Source: Lachnospiraceae bacterium
GTDB lineage: Bacteria > Bacillota > Clostridia > Lachnospirales > Lachnospiraceae
Assembly: GCA_017550165.1 (NCBI GenBank)
Contig: JAFZQH010000032.1
Location: 1-64,000, forward strand
Length of the DNA stretch: 64,000 nucleotides
Reading direction: 5' to 3'
The position numbers and the translations under genes were made by a program. Within the stretch, counting starts at the first letter, position 1. Each line of letters opens with the position of its first letter. This document shows, in pieces, positions 42,704 to 50,186 of this stretch. The notes under the pieces are model-generated. The model worked only from the letters and a program-made list of their open reading frames with translations. It made no database searches and was not told the DNA's origin.

Positions 42704-43756
42704 ATGAAGTATCCGTTTAACGAAAGTGAACTGAAGGTTGTTGGACAGTACAGCATGCCAGGAATATACGGAGCGCCTGACTGCAATGTACCACGCTACG
42801 ACTACCCCATCACCCCGAAGGAAAACATGCTCCGTATGCTGAACGGAGAAAAGCCCCTTTGGGTGCCTAACCAGACGTTGGAGAACAATGCTATCCAGCC
42901 GCTCGTAATGGATGATGCCAAGGCGCGTAATTTTGGAGGTTTTGACTGGTTCGGCGTGGAATGGGAGTTCGAACCGAAGTCTAATGCTGCTATGGTTAAG
43001 CCGGGGACAAGGAGATTGTCCGACATAACTGAATGGAAGAACGAACTTGAATTTCCCGATCTCTCCAAGATTGACTGGAAGAAGGACTATGAGGACAACT
43101 TTAAAGGCAGGATCGCTGAGGATCGCCTTTCATACTTTGTCATAGTCAACGGGCTTTTTGAACGGCTTGCGGATCTTACCAGTTTTGAAGATGCTTTCTG
43201 CTACCTTTTAGAGGAACCGGAGGCTCTGACAGAATTTTATGACAAGCACGTTGCATGGTATATAGAGCTCATTAAGATCGCTAAAGAAGTATATGGTGCC
43301 GATATGATACTGTTCCATGATGATATGGGAACTCAGATCAGTACTTTCTTTTCTCCGGAGACGTATCGTGAATTATTCCTTCCGCAGTATAAGAAGATTA
43401 CGAAAGCAATTCACGATATGGATATGTATGCTTGCCATCACTCCTGCGGATGCATTAGTTCGCTTATGCCGCTGTTTATAGAGGGCGGATGGGATGCTTG
43501 GGAAGGTCAGGATTCCGCAAATGATAAGAAGGCCATATTGGACAAGTACGGAAAAGATCTTGCGCAATGCACACTCTATATCATCCCTGCAAATATGGAT
43601 GATGACGCTGCAGTTGCCAACATTCATAAGACCGTGGATGAACTCGGAGTCAGTGGGCGTTTTGCCTGCAGACTAAAGGATTTAAAACCCGACAGAGAGA
43701 TAGATCTTGCGCAGGAATTGTACCGCTACGGCAGGATAAAACTATCAGAGATCTAA
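42704..43756 (+). CDS. uroporphyrinogen decarboxylase family protein (MtaA-like)
   Basis: 350 residues in the UroD superfamily: the barrel has HDDMGTQISTFFSPETYRELFLPQYKKI (DDxG..., residues for substrate), HHSCGCISSLMPLFIEGGWDAWEGQD, both cut here as HDDMGTQ and HHSCG. The HSCG and late G/W residues resemble the zinc-binding, cobamide-dependent methyltransferase branch (MtaA/CmuA), not haem synthesis. No corrinoid protein gene is adjacent. Confidence 0.85.
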   Translation: MKYPFNESELKVVGQYSMPGIYGAPDCNVPRYDYPITPKENMLRMLNGEKPLWVPNQTLENNAIQPLVMDDAKARNFGGFDWFGVEWEFEPKSNAAMVKPGTRRLSDITEWKNELEFPDLSKIDWKKDYEDNFKGRIAEDRLSYFVIVNGLFERLADLTSFEDAFCYLLEEPEALTEFYDKHVAWYIELIKIAKEVYGADMILFHDDMGTQISTFFSPETYRELFLPQYKKITKAIHDMDMYACHHSCGCISSLMPLFIEGGWDAWEGQDSANDKKAILDKYGKDLAQCTLYIIPANMDDDAAVANIHKTVDELGVSGRFACRLKDLKPDREIDLAQELYRYGRIKLSEI

Positions 43757-43767
43757 AGAAAGACAAG

Positions 43768-43800
43768 GGGACCGTGATCAGAGATGTCACGGTCCCTTTA
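43768..43800 (+). terminator. intrinsic terminator after the UroD-like gene
   Basis: GGGACCGTGA (43768-43777) pairs perfectly with TCACGGTCCC (43787-43796), loop of 9, followed by TTTA. The T-run is short, so it may be leaky. Confidence 0.75.
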
Positions 43801-43804
43801 AACC

Positions 43805-43996
43805 GATGAGAAGGATAAGCGAAAGCAAAGATTATATGTTACAGACAAATGCAGAGAGTTCTTGAAAGAGAATGATAACCAAAGTCGGACAAGCAAAAAG
43901 ATCATAGGGCAGATCTTTGAAGGCATTGATGAGAAAAGGCTGGAAGTAACCATAGAGACGATCATGAAAATGGAAAGGAATCTGGATAAATTATGA
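43805..43996 (+). pseudogene. C-terminal remnant of a MarR-family regulator
   Basis: The open frame DEKDKRKQRLYVTDKCREFL followed by a helical end and a stop is the wing and last helices of a MarR protein (D..RKQRLYVTDKG-like). The N-terminal half with the recognition helix is missing. The stop overlaps the flavodoxin start (ATGA), so this regulator was once the first gene of that operon. The upstream side is abruptly joined to the terminator hairpin. Confidence 0.7.
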
Positions 43997-44538
43997 AGAC
44001 ACTGATAATCTATACCTCACAGACAGGTTTTACAAAGAAGTATTCGCAGTGGCTGGCGGATAAGATGAAAGCTGACATTTATGATCTTAAGGAGGCAAAG
44101 AAGAAGGATGCTGCCTTCTTTGATCCATATGATGCGATCGTTTACGCCGGTTGGATCATGGCCGGAAAAGTAGTAAAATCGAATTGGTTTTTGGGGAAGG
44201 CTGATGGCTGGAGAAAAAAACGCCTTGCTGTCATGGCTGTCGGTGGAAGTCCTAATGACAATCCGGACGTGGAGGTGACTTTAAAGAATCTGATCCCGGA
44301 GGACAAAAAACCCTATATGAGGGCATTTTATTGTCAGGGAGGTTTTGATTATGACAAAATGAAAGGCCCTTCCAAACTTGCCATGAAGATGTTTACAGGT
44401 GCTCTGAAAAAGAAAAACGATGATAAGTCACAGCAGGTTGCCGAGTACATATCCAAGTCGTATGATATTTCTGATGTAAAGTTTATAGAGCCAATAGTGG
44501 ATTATCTTGAGGGGTTGAATGTGGGGACACCGATATGA
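43993..44538 (+). CDS. flavodoxin-domain protein (HemG-like)
   Basis: 181 residues. TLIIYTSQTGFTKKYSQWLA is the FMN loop, VYAGWIMAGKVVKSNWF the second loop; the order and length are like menaquinone-dependent protoporphyrinogen dehydrogenase-type flavodoxins. It starts within the MarR remnant. The last five residues (VGTPI) are encoded by a copy of the VOC-gene tail, so the native C-terminus has been replaced. Confidence 0.88.
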   Translation: MKTLIIYTSQTGFTKKYSQWLADKMKADIYDLKEAKKKDAAFFDPYDAIVYAGWIMAGKVVKSNWFLGKADGWRKKRLAVMAVGGSPNDNPDVEVTLKNLIPEDKKPYMRAFYCQGGFDYDKMKGPSKLAMKMFTGALKKKNDDKSQQVAEYISKSYDISDVKFIEPIVDYLEGLNVGTPI

Positions 44539-44564
44539 AGAAAAAAGAAAAGACAAATGTAATG
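44521..44564 (+). repeat. copy of the VOC tail/ybaK head junction
   Basis: 44521-44564 equals 38911-38954 at 42 of 44 bases (differences at the third codon positions of the VOC tail and ybaK head). It gives the end of the flavodoxin gene and a dead ybaK start (MKKKEKTNVM, stops soon). The following GGGGAGG serves the acetyltransferase gene. Confidence 0.9.
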
Positions 44565-44577
44565 GGGAGGAGCATAA

Positions 44578-45090
44578 TTGATTGATTATACGATACGAAA
44601 TATCGAGGCAAAAGATGACCCTGTCATTGCACAGATCATCCGGTACAACTTAAAGGATCACAATCTGGACATCCCGGGAACAGTATACTTTGATGAGGGA
44701 TTGGACCATTTAAGCGAATTCTATAATACTGACGACCGCCGGTATTATGTGGCGGAAATCTCGGGTAAGATCATAGGCGGCATTGGATTTGCACCCTTCA
44801 AGACCATGGAAAAAACCGCCGAGCTTCAAAAGATATATTTAATTGATGAAGTAAAGGGACAGGGCATCGGTTACGAGCTTATCGATTATGTGGAGGAACA
44901 AATGCGGGAGGCCGGTTTTAAACGATCATATCTGGAAACGCATGACAATCTTCAGGCGGCCATCCACATTTATAAAAAGAGCGGGTATCGGGAGATCGAG
45001 CGGCCCAAGGAGGTTGTCCACAGCACAATGAACAGGTTTTTCATAAAACATCTTAAGGCTGACTTAAGGCAAAAGCATCATAATAGTTGA
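44578..45090 (+). CDS. GNAT family N-acetyltransferase with TTG start
   Basis: 170 residues. The TTG at 44578 is 7 bases behind GGGGAGG and gives IDYTIRNIEAKDDPVIAQIIR, the normal beginning of the family; no ATG is nearby. Motif A: LQKIYLIDEVKGQGIGYELIDYV; motif B: NLQAAIHIYKKSGYREIERP. Substrate unknown. The gene begins right after the repeat junction, so its own promoter region may have been lost. Confidence 0.88.
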   Translation: MIDYTIRNIEAKDDPVIAQIIRYNLKDHNLDIPGTVYFDEGLDHLSEFYNTDDRRYYVAEISGKIIGGIGFAPFKTMEKTAELQKIYLIDEVKGQGIGYELIDYVEEQMREAGFKRSYLETHDNLQAAIHIYKKSGYREIERPKEVVHSTMNRFFIKHLKADLRQKHHNS

Positions 45091-45121
45091 GACAGAAATC
45101 TGTTTCACGAGGAGAAAACAA

Positions 45122-45934
45122 ATGAAAAAGAAACTCAAAACGGCCATTTCATTGATTATGATTGCAATTATCGTGACGGTAACGTCGGCTTGTGGAACCG
45201 CAGTATCAGCGACATCTTCCGGAACCGCAACAACACCCACGCCTTCATCGTCCGGTTCGACAGCCTCCGCTATAGATATTATTATGAATGTGGGAACCAC
45301 CCAGGCGTTTTCGGATGAGGCGGTGCCCAAGGAGGACATTCAAACAATACTTCAGGCAGGTCTTGCTTCCGAAAGTGCCATTAACCAGCAACCGTGGTTT
45401 CTTGTCGCCATTACAGACAAGGACTTGATGAAAGATATTTCTTCATCCGGAAGTACACCGGGTGGCGGTGGGATGCCTTCTTCAGCACCAAACGGCGCAA
45501 TGCCGTCAAAGCCAAGTGGAGCGGAGATGCCCTCGGCATCCGGTGGAGCTATGCCATCATCTCCTCAGGGAGCTGCACCGGCATCGACAGGCGGAAGTGG
45601 GGCTAAGGCATCTCTTGGAGACTCACCGCTTGCTATAATCGTGTACATGAACGAGAAGACATCATCTCCTAACCCGTCATTTGATTGCGGACTTGCGGTT
45701 CAGAACATGTACATCGCGGCAGCTTCCCTGGGTTATGGGACAAAGATCATCTCTTCACCAACCAGAGCACTTAATGGCGAGGATCATGACAAGATCTGTG
45801 AAAAACTGAAAGTTGACACATCCATGACAGCCGTTGCAGTCCTGCTGGTCGGAAAAACCGACACAGGCGTTGATACGGGATCCAGCGCATCTACACGTGG
45901 CGGGATCAGCGATAAGGCGGTTATTATAGAGTAA
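45122..45934 (+). CDS. nitroreductase-like lipoprotein with Gly/Pro/Ser/Met insert
   Basis: 270 residues. Signal peptide with lipobox VTSAC (C24), a Ser/Thr-rich linker, then a nitroreductase-type fold: MNVGTTQAFSDEAVPKEDIQTILQAGLASESAINQQPW (RxSxR-type start degenerate; Ser..NQQPW is the FMN contact) and CGLAVQNMYIAAASLGYGT near the end. A segment of about 55 residues (about 110-163) with repeats of GAMPS/GAEMPS splits the fold. Two flavin-contact regions are on either side, so the protein may still fold. Confidence 0.78.
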   Translation: MKKKLKTAISLIMIAIIVTVTSACGTAVSATSSGTATTPTPSSSGSTASAIDIIMNVGTTQAFSDEAVPKEDIQTILQAGLASESAINQQPWFLVAITDKDLMKDISSSGSTPGGGGMPSSAPNGAMPSKPSGAEMPSASGGAMPSSPQGAAPASTGGSGAKASLGDSPLAIIVYMNEKTSSPNPSFDCGLAVQNMYIAAASLGYGTKIISSPTRALNGEDHDKICEKLKVDTSMTAVAVLLVGKTDTGVDTGSSASTRGGISDKAVIIE

Positions 45935-45965
45935 TGCTAAAAAACGAACACGATATAGAACATTT

Positions 45966-46000
45966 GGGACTGTGGATCATTCTGCAGCCCTTTTTCTTTT
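45966..46000 (+). terminator. intrinsic terminator after the nitroreductase-like lipoprotein gene
   Basis: GGGACTG pairs with CAG(C)CC (45966-45990, one bulge), followed by TTTTTCTTTT. Confidence 0.65.
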
Positions 46001-46136
46001 TGTGAGGGCTATAAATTAGGAAAAGAAGCGAGTATAATTGGAAGAAAAAGAAGAACGCTGGACAGTTCCAAATGATCGGATGATTGTTACTTTCAAATTG
46101 CTAAAGGGCGATATGATAAGCCGGTGAGGAGAAAAT

Positions 46137-46949
46137 ATGGTTGATTACGGATTAAAAGACAGGGTCGCGATAATAACCGGAGCAAATAATCCACAGGGGA
46201 TAGGTGCAACGACCGCGTTTGCTTTTGCGCGGGAAGGAGCAAAGGTTGCGCTGATCTATAAAAAAATCCCCCGGGATTATGATAATAACAAGACAGACAA
46301 AAACGGGGCAGACAGATATTTTAAAGCCAATGCCGGTAATGCGGATATTGTTGAGCAAAAGCTTAAAAGCATGGGCGCGGATTATATTGTTCTTGAAAGC
46401 GATATCAGCGATGAAAGCTCCGTAAAAGAGATATATTCCACTGTAATAAAGCGATACGGAAAAGTTGATATTCTGGTCAACAATGCTGCAGATGGTGACA
46501 TGGACGGAGTTGATACCATAGAGAAGATACCGCAGACAGTGATAGACGATACCTTTGCGGTCAATGTACGAGGAACCATTCTTATGACAAGGGAGTTTGT
46601 TAAACAGCGAGGTGATTACGGAAGGATTATCAACTTTTCTACGGATTCAGCGCAGGTTTTTGCCGGACAGATCACTTATGGTGCAAGCAAGGCTACAATA
46701 GAGGCGTTGACGCGAAGTATTGCCATCGAAATTGCAAAGTACGGGATTACAGTTAATTGTGTTGCACCCGGCCCCACACAGACCGGATGGATTGATGAAG
46801 AGCTGGAAAAAACAGTTATTCCACTGATTCCCATGGGAAAGCTTATCCAACCGGAAGATATTGCAGAAACTATCCTGTTCCTTGCAAGTAAGCATGCAAG
46901 ATTTCTTACCGGGCAGGTAATAAAAGTGTCAGGGGGTCATTCTTTGTAA
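46137..46949 (+). CDS. SDR family oxidoreductase
   Basis: 270 residues. Rossmann NAD(P) site VAIITGANNPQGIGATTAFAF, NNAADG, catalytic Ser (INFSTDSA) and YGASK (Tyr, Lys). C-terminal FLTGQVIKVSGGHSL is the classical SDR end. It is of the 3-oxoacyl-ACP reductase type; the insert after the first strand (KIPRDYDNNKTDKNGADRYF, about 25 residues) is unusual and may shape the substrate site. AGGAG precedes the ATG. Confidence 0.92.
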   Translation: MVDYGLKDRVAIITGANNPQGIGATTAFAFAREGAKVALIYKKIPRDYDNNKTDKNGADRYFKANAGNADIVEQKLKSMGADYIVLESDISDESSVKEIYSTVIKRYGKVDILVNNAADGDMDGVDTIEKIPQTVIDDTFAVNVRGTILMTREFVKQRGDYGRIINFSTDSAQVFAGQITYGASKATIEALTRSIAIEIAKYGITVNCVAPGPTQTGWIDEELEKTVIPLIPMGKLIQPEDIAETILFLASKHARFLTGQVIKVSGGHSL

Positions 46950-46973
46950 AAAGTAGAGGGAGATAGAAAAGTG

Positions 46974-47513
46974 ATGAATGTGGGAATAAGAGAATGGAAA
47001 ATTGAAGATAAAAAGGACCTTTCAGAAATCCTGAACAATATGAATATCCTGAATAATTTGCGGGACGGATTGCCATATCCATATACCGAAAAGGATGCTG
47101 AAGAGTTTATTAAGGCTATCCTTTCTTCCGACAAGGAAAAGACATTTGCTTTTGCGATCACGCTTGACGATAAGGTCATCGGGAGTATAGGGGTATTCCG
47201 TCAGGAGAACATTCACTATCGGACCGCTGAGATGGGCTACTATATCGGAGAGAAATACTGGGGCAACGGATACATGACGGAAGCTGTCAGGCAGGTATGT
47301 GACTATGTCTTTGAACATACAGACATAGTAAGGATCTTTGCAGAGCCCTTTGCTTACAATACTGCTTCCTGCCGTGTTCTGGAAAAAGCGGGTTTTACAT
47401 GCGAAGGCCTGCTTAAAAGAAATGCTTATAAGAACGGAAACTTTGTTGATATGAAAATGTACGCTCGGATAAGTCATAGAGGAATAGTCAATGAACAAGA
47501 AGATTATGGATAA
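46974..47513 (+). CDS. GNAT family N-acetyltransferase (RimJ/RimL type)
   Basis: 179 residues from ATG 46974. IGSIGVFRQENIHYRTAEMGYYIGEKYWGNGYMTEAVRQV contains the acetyl-CoA loop (Y/W-GNGYMTEA), and RIFAEPFAYNTASCRVLEKAGF is motif B, as in ribosomal-protein and antibiotic acetyltransferases. The gene follows the SDR at 24 bp and overlaps the CPBP gene by 23 bp. Confidence 0.9.
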   Translation: MNVGIREWKIEDKKDLSEILNNMNILNNLRDGLPYPYTEKDAEEFIKAILSSDKEKTFAFAITLDDKVIGSIGVFRQENIHYRTAEMGYYIGEKYWGNGYMTEAVRQVCDYVFEHTDIVRIFAEPFAYNTASCRVLEKAGFTCEGLLKRNAYKNGNFVDMKMYARISHRGIVNEQEDYG

Positions 47514-48333
47514 CTCCATGGGATCATGTTGTATTATTTTTGCGATATTGATCTTTATACATGGATTTGAGGCAATCGTGCTTCGAATGGACGAGACGCT
47601 GCTTGGAGAAAATTTTATAAACAAGCTGTTTGGCATTCTCGTTATCTTTGTTGTCCTGCACATTATCGGCCGGAAGCCGGAGGATATCGGATTTGCAAAG
47701 ACAGGATTAGCGAAAGGGTTTTTAAAAGGGTTTGCTCTTGCCGTCAGTTCATTTATGATCGCATACATTGCAGAGATTATCATATTACGGAATCAGGGCC
47801 TGGAAACACATCTTGGGATCTTTACTACCGGTTTTTCTCTTACGGGCGAAGCCACAGTACATACCGGGATCGGTTTTATACTGATGTGCGTGTTCTTTAA
47901 CATAGTAAATGTGATCATGGAAGAGGGGACGTTTCGCGGGTTGTTTTATAAAATTGTGGAGACGGATCATTCTATGAGAGCTGCGATCATATTTCAGGCA
48001 ATTCTCTTTGGAATATGGCATATAGTGACCCCGCTTCATAATCTTATCGACGGCGATATCAGTCTTGCGGCCTTTGCTGCTCTCGGAGCCGGATATATCA
48101 TTCTCGCAGGGATGATGGGAATTAAGTGGGCGCTGTTGTACCGGATGACCGGAAACCTATATGCCGGCATGGCCGATCATTTTTTTAACAACTGCGTTGC
48201 TACTAATCTTCTACATGTGATAACCGATACAGGAACGGATGAGATGATGATCGTTCGAGTCGCTATAGCACAACTCTTGTCATTTACTGCTGTGCTGGCG
48301 GTGTGGCATAAAAACAGGAACAGTATATTTTGA
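47491..48333 (+). CDS. CPBP family intramembrane glutamic protease
   Basis: 280 residues, about eight membrane helices. Catalytic motifs are intact: EEGTFRG (EExxxR), FGIWH (FxxxH) and HFFNN (HxxxN/B). Related to Rce1/Abi proteins, which cut C-terminal or transmembrane parts of substrates or act in peptide self-immunity. Its stop codon straddles the junction with a copy of the lipoprotein gene tail. Confidence 0.9.
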   Translation: MNKKIMDNSMGSCCIIFAILIFIHGFEAIVLRMDETLLGENFINKLFGILVIFVVLHIIGRKPEDIGFAKTGLAKGFLKGFALAVSSFMIAYIAEIIILRNQGLETHLGIFTTGFSLTGEATVHTGIGFILMCVFFNIVNVIMEEGTFRGLFYKIVETDHSMRAAIIFQAILFGIWHIVTPLHNLIDGDISLAAFAALGAGYIILAGMMGIKWALLYRMTGNLYAGMADHFFNNCVATNLLHVITDTGTDEMMIVRVAIAQLLSFTAVLAVWHKNRNSIF

Positions 48334-48359
48334 TAAGGCGGTCATTATAGAGTAATGCT
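48332..48359 (+). repeat. copy of the nitroreductase-like lipoprotein gene tail
   Basis: 48332-48359 equals 45911-45938 at 27 of 28 bases and reads DKAVIIE and stop. It directly follows the CPBP gene. The SDR, GNAT and CPBP genes therefore lie between two direct repeats. Confidence 0.85.
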
Positions 48360-48416
48360 TTAGACTTTATATTTTAATAAATGATGGTAGAATAGTATCT
48401 GTATGGAGGAATATAG

Positions 48417-50177
48417 ATGACCATATCAGACATTATCTCCCTGTTTTCGGGGATAGCCCTGTTCCTGTTCGGAATGACACTTATGGGCGACGGATTAAAG
48501 GCGACATCCGGCAATAAACTGGAGCCGGTATTATTCAGACTGACAGATACCCCTGTTAAGGGGCTGCTCCTCGGAGGAGGGGTCACTACGGTGATCCAGT
48601 CTTCTTCGGCGACTTCAGTCATAGTCATGGGCTTTGTTAACTCGGGCATGATGAAGCTTCGGCAGGCAATCCCTGTCATACTCGGAGCTATTCTGGGAAC
48701 AAGCATAACAGGCTGGATCATCTGTCTAAGCTATATCGAAGGTGCAGGCGGAGTCAGCAGCCTTCTTTCAACCACCACTTTGACCGGAGTGGTGGCGATA
48801 ATCGGAATCTTTCTCAGGCTGTTCTGTAAGGACAAGGGGCGTCGTCACGTGGGCGACATTATGATGGGTTTTGCGATCCTTATGTTCGGAATGAGCACCA
48901 TGAGCAGCTCGGTGGGAGGACTCAAGGAGCAGGCCTGGTTTGATCAGCTGCTTTCAACATTGAGCAATCCTCTTTTAGGAATCCTAGCCGGGGTCATGAT
49001 CGCCGTTCTGCTCCAATCCGCATCTGCTGCGGTAGGTATCGTTCAGGCACTTTCCGTCACCGGGTCGATAGTCTTTGATAATGCGCTTCCGCTTCTCATG
49101 GGAATATCCATCGGCGCGGCACTTCCCGTTATGATCGCATCCCTTGGGACTAATACCGGGGGCAAAAGGACCGCGCTCAGTTACCTTGTTTCCTGCGCCT
49201 TGGGTGTTATGACATGCGCATCCCTCTATTATATAGCCGAAACGGTGTTTTCTTTTCCCTTTGTGGGAATGGCCATGACTCCTGTCCGTATAGCCATAGT
49301 GAATACCATATTAAGAATGATCATGATAATTATTCTATTCCCGTTTGTTGATATTCTTGAGGCGCTTGTATGCCTTATCATCCCCGAAAAGAATACAAAG
49401 ACAAGTAATGAGGTCTCCCTCAATGACCGTTTTATAAGACACCCCTCACTTGCAATAGAACAAAGCCGGCTTGCAATAACACGTATGGCTGAAGAAGCGC
49501 ACCGGGCAGTACTCGGTTCTATCCGTCTTATCGGAGCGTTCAGCGATGAAGAATTCGAAGAGGTTGCAGCACTCGAGGAATCGGGAGATCATTATGAGGA
49601 TAGGCTTGGCTCGTTTCTTATGAAACTATCCGGACAGGACCTTACGAAGAGACAGGAGAGAGAATCGTCCATTTTCCTTTATACTCTCTTCGATCTTGAA
49701 AGGCTTTCCGATCATGCAATGAATATCGCGGAGTGCGCCAGGGAGATCCATGAGAAACAAATCTCCTTTTCCGAGGAAGCACAACGTGAAATCTCTATCA
49801 TCTCGACTGCTGTCAGGGAGATAATGGATATAACCATGAAGAGCTTCTCGGAGAAGGACATTAAGCTGGCAGCGAAGGTTGAACCCCTTGAGCAGGTCAT
49901 CGATGATACTTCGGCCGAGATGAAGCTGAATCATATTGACCGGCTTCAGCAGGGGAAATGCAGCATTCAGCAGGGATTCGCCTTTAATGACCTGATATCG
50001 GATTATGAGAGGATCTCAGACCACTGCTCCAACATTGCGGTCGCACTCATCGAAATCTGCTCCGGATCCTTTGCAACACACGAATATCTGGGACAGGTAA
50101 AGGAAGAACACGATGATAACTACGATAAATGTTACAAAGAATATAAGATCAGATTTGCCCTGCATGGGAATGAGTAA
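48417..50177 (+). CDS. Na+/phosphate symporter with PhoU-like domain
   Basis: 586 residues. The N-terminal two-thirds contains the duplicated QSSSATSV / QSASAAVG signatures of NptA/Na-Pi cotransporter type II with about eight to ten helices. The C-terminal third is a PhoU-like helical bundle (FLYTLFDLERLSDHAMNIAE, NDLISDYERISDHCSNIAV; conserved E/D..RISDH). It takes up phosphate with Na+. AGGAGG precedes the ATG, and the kinase gene follows after 9 bp. Confidence 0.95.
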   Translation: MTISDIISLFSGIALFLFGMTLMGDGLKATSGNKLEPVLFRLTDTPVKGLLLGGGVTTVIQSSSATSVIVMGFVNSGMMKLRQAIPVILGAILGTSITGWIICLSYIEGAGGVSSLLSTTTLTGVVAIIGIFLRLFCKDKGRRHVGDIMMGFAILMFGMSTMSSSVGGLKEQAWFDQLLSTLSNPLLGILAGVMIAVLLQSASAAVGIVQALSVTGSIVFDNALPLLMGISIGAALPVMIASLGTNTGGKRTALSYLVSCALGVMTCASLYYIAETVFSFPFVGMAMTPVRIAIVNTILRMIMIIILFPFVDILEALVCLIIPEKNTKTSNEVSLNDRFIRHPSLAIEQSRLAITRMAEEAHRAVLGSIRLIGAFSDEEFEEVAALEESGDHYEDRLGSFLMKLSGQDLTKRQERESSIFLYTLFDLERLSDHAMNIAECAREIHEKQISFSEEAQREISIISTAVREIMDITMKSFSEKDIKLAAKVEPLEQVIDDTSAEMKLNHIDRLQQGKCSIQQGFAFNDLISDYERISDHCSNIAVALIEICSGSFATHEYLGQVKEEHDDNYDKCYKEYKIRFALHGNE

Positions 50178-50186
50178 GGAGGAACC

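Noticed and set aside
46038-46126. 29-codon frame starting TTG before the SDR gene
   Set aside because: No ribosome site and no recognisable sequence; may be a stub, but not supported.
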